From assembly GCA_013153795.1 (NCBI GenBank), contig JAADDV010000087.1:1-24405 (forward strand): 24,405 bases of DNA. The letters are read 5' to 3'. Positions 23,215 through 24,405 of the stretch are shown piece by piece (the first letter of the stretch is position 1; each line of letters begins with the position of its first letter). The DNA comes from Aquificota bacterium. GTDB lineage: Bacteria; Aquificota; Aquificia; Aquificales; Hydrogenothermaceae. Under the pieces are notes generated by a model, which did not search any database, had not been told where the DNA came from, and worked only from the letters and a program-made list of their open reading frames with translations. The position numbers and the translations under genes were made by a program.

Positions 23215-24093
23215 ATGGGGAACTGTGAAAATGCTATGATTCTATCAGCTAAAGTGTGCAAATTTGTAGAAAGTGGTGCTATGGAAGAAAGCATTACTGA
23301 TTATATAATATGGAAAATACAAGAATGGGCACCTCTTGAAGTCTATAGTATAAATATAAAAAAATTTACTCGTATAGAAGAAAATAAAGAAACCGGTGCA
23401 GACTTGGAGATTGTTTTTATTGATTCTGATAAAAATTTATCTTTATCTTTAGTTATACAAGCGAAAGTAACTGTTGAAACTTATAAAAGATACTGTAAAG
23501 AAATAGGAAGAAATGGAGGTTCACAGGTAGAAACCTTAATAAATTATTGTGTTTCAAAAGGAAAAATACCTCTTTATATGTTTTATTCTAATCTAGATGT
23601 AAATATAAACAACTTTTGTTGTAGAAGCTATATATACACTATTGAATGCTATACTTCTGGTTGTATAACTCTTCAATCTGCTTTAAGAGTAAAAAGTGTT
23701 TACAAAAAGAAGTGCCAAAGAAATAAAAAGCTAAGCAAATATGAGCTTACAAATTGGGGAATACTTTTTTCTTGTTTATTTTGTTGTCCAATTACACAGA
23801 GAAATAATCCTAGTCCTATAGAACATCTTTTAGAATTTTTTGAAATTTTTTATCTAGATGTTTTAGAAAAAATAGGAAGAGATAAAATATTAAAGAAAGA
23901 AATACCAGAATATGTTAAAAAGATAATTGACAAAAGTTTGGAAAATGAACTGAAAGAAGTTCTAGAAGGAGAAGAAAATTCTAACAAAAATATAGAAGAT
24001 ACACTAAGAAAATACGGTCTTTTATATAAAAGAGATAATATAAAGTTTTATCCATCAAAGATATTAGTAATAGATTTAAATAAGGAAAGATGA
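23215..24093 (+). CDS. Uncharacterised protein with possible PD-(D/E)xK nuclease core, between cas5 and cas3
   Basis: 292-residue protein, not a standard Cas family. The N-terminal third has EESITDYIIWKIQEW (24-38), then ETGADLEIVF (59-68) and SLVIQAKV (78-85), followed by QVETLINYCVSKGKIPLYMFY (104-124). Asp63, Glu65 and Gln82-x-Lys84 have the spacing of a PD-(D/E)xK-type nuclease core. The ExxxGADxE...QAK...Y pattern also recalls DUF6615-like proteins; that link is from memory and tentative. The middle is Cys-rich (FCCRS, CYTSGC, SCLFCC); the C-terminal third is helical and charged. GAGGAAAG precedes the ATG, 9 bp after the cas5 remnant. Its stop overlaps the cas3 start (ATGA), suggesting coupled expression. 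An accessory defence nuclease is a hypothesis. Confidence 0.6.
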   Translation: MGNCENAMILSAKVCKFVESGAMEESITDYIIWKIQEWAPLEVYSINIKKFTRIEENKETGADLEIVFIDSDKNLSLSLVIQAKVTVETYKRYCKEIGRNGGSQVETLINYCVSKGKIPLYMFYSNLDVNINNFCCRSYIYTIECYTSGCITLQSALRVKSVYKKKCQRNKKLSKYELTNWGILFSCLFCCPITQRNNPSPIEHLLEFFEIFYLDVLEKIGRDKILKKEIPEYVKKIIDKSLENELKEVLEGEENSNKNIEDTLRKYGLLYKRDNIKFYPSKILVIDLNKER

Positions 24094-24405
24094 GTCGTTT
24101 TCTTCTCTCCCATCCCAATAAACCAATGCACATTCACATAACAAATGTGTGGAAAACGGCCGTCTCTTTTTTTGAGAAAGAAGGGATAAATGATGAGATT
24201 TTAAAAGATATTTTAACGATTATCACATTTGCCCATGATTTTGGAAAAGCTACAGATTATTTTCAGCAGTATATAAAAGGCGATAAATCTTTAAAAAACA
24301 AACCAGAAACCAGACACGCCCATATTGGGGGATTGTTAGGATTTTATTTAGTTGAAAAATATTTAGAAAGTAAAAATATAGACAATCTTTTCTTATTTAA
24401 ATCTA
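24090..24405 (+). CDS. cas3: Cas3 N-terminal HD nuclease domain (partial, runs off window)
   Basis: First 105 codons of a type I CRISPR helicase-nuclease. The HD-domain residues are visible: an N-terminal His-rich segment LSHPNKPMHIHITNV (6-20), the HD pair His49-Asp50 in FAHDFGKATDYFQQYI, and RHAHIGGLLGFYL (75-87), which matches the conserved Arg-His-x-His helix of type I-B Cas3. ATG at 24090 overlaps the preceding stop by 4 bp; no well-spaced RBS exists apart from AAGGA 3 nt upstream, so translation probably depends on coupling. The open frame continues to the window edge; the helicase portion lies outside. Confidence 0.85.
   Translation, partial: MSRFLLSHPNKPMHIHITNVWKTAVSFFEKEGINDEILKDILTIITFAHDFGKATDYFQQYIKGDKSLKNKPETRHAHIGGLLGFYLVEKYLESKNIDNLFLFKS

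Overview
The window reads as a piece of an AT-rich (roughly one third G+C) chromosome from a diderm, probably thermophilic bacterium. An Aquificota member of the Hydrogenothermaceae type (Sulfurihydrogenibium-like) fits best. This placement is an inference from the mix of genes: an outer-membrane porin, TrmFO, a free-standing 2-oxoacid-carboxylase-type biotin carboxylase, a CcsA-like cytochrome c biogenesis protein, and mixed type I/III CRISPR genes. No rRNA or tRNA is present to confirm it.

Left part (193-3910, minus strand): a tight four-gene operon of a pteridine-reductase-like SDR, an MBL-fold hydrolase (TTG start, strong RBS), a ThiO-like glycine oxidase and a class I/II aminotransferase. 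Next (4024-8611, plus strand) comes a phosphate-acquisition block: an outer-membrane porin, PstS, PstC and PstA. The porin and pstS are each preceded by a similar 40-bp element made of 11-bp-spaced TTAACA-like units, a good Pho-box candidate. A hairpin separates pstS from pstC. The ATPase gene pstB is not here; a D-2-hydroxyacid dehydrogenase follows pstA instead.

Middle (9639-20079) is mostly housekeeping. On the minus strand lie moeA with a coupled small membrane protein, a CcsA-like gene and lepA. On the plus strand lie the biotin carboxylase subunit, eno, an FtsB/DivIC-like gene, a phosphoglycolate-phosphatase-like HAD gene, an AEC transporter and trmFO. A 756-bp stretch without a convincing gene follows (20080-20835), with palindromes, hairpins, a degenerate ~30-bp tandem duplication and one sequence whose two ends resemble those of type I-B CRISPR repeats.

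Right end (20836-24405, plus strand) is the most unusual part: a rearranged CRISPR-Cas operon. It runs cas6, cmr1 (type III-B), a broken cmr2/cas10 start that carries a +1 frameshift and then continues into the C-terminal half of a type I Cas5, an unrecognised 292-residue protein with a possible PD-(D/E)xK nuclease core, and the start of a type I cas3 that overlaps it by 4 bp. I read this as a deletion/fusion between a III-B and a I-B operon, with an accessory nuclease-like gene kept between cas5 and cas3. No CRISPR array, cas1 or cas2 is visible.
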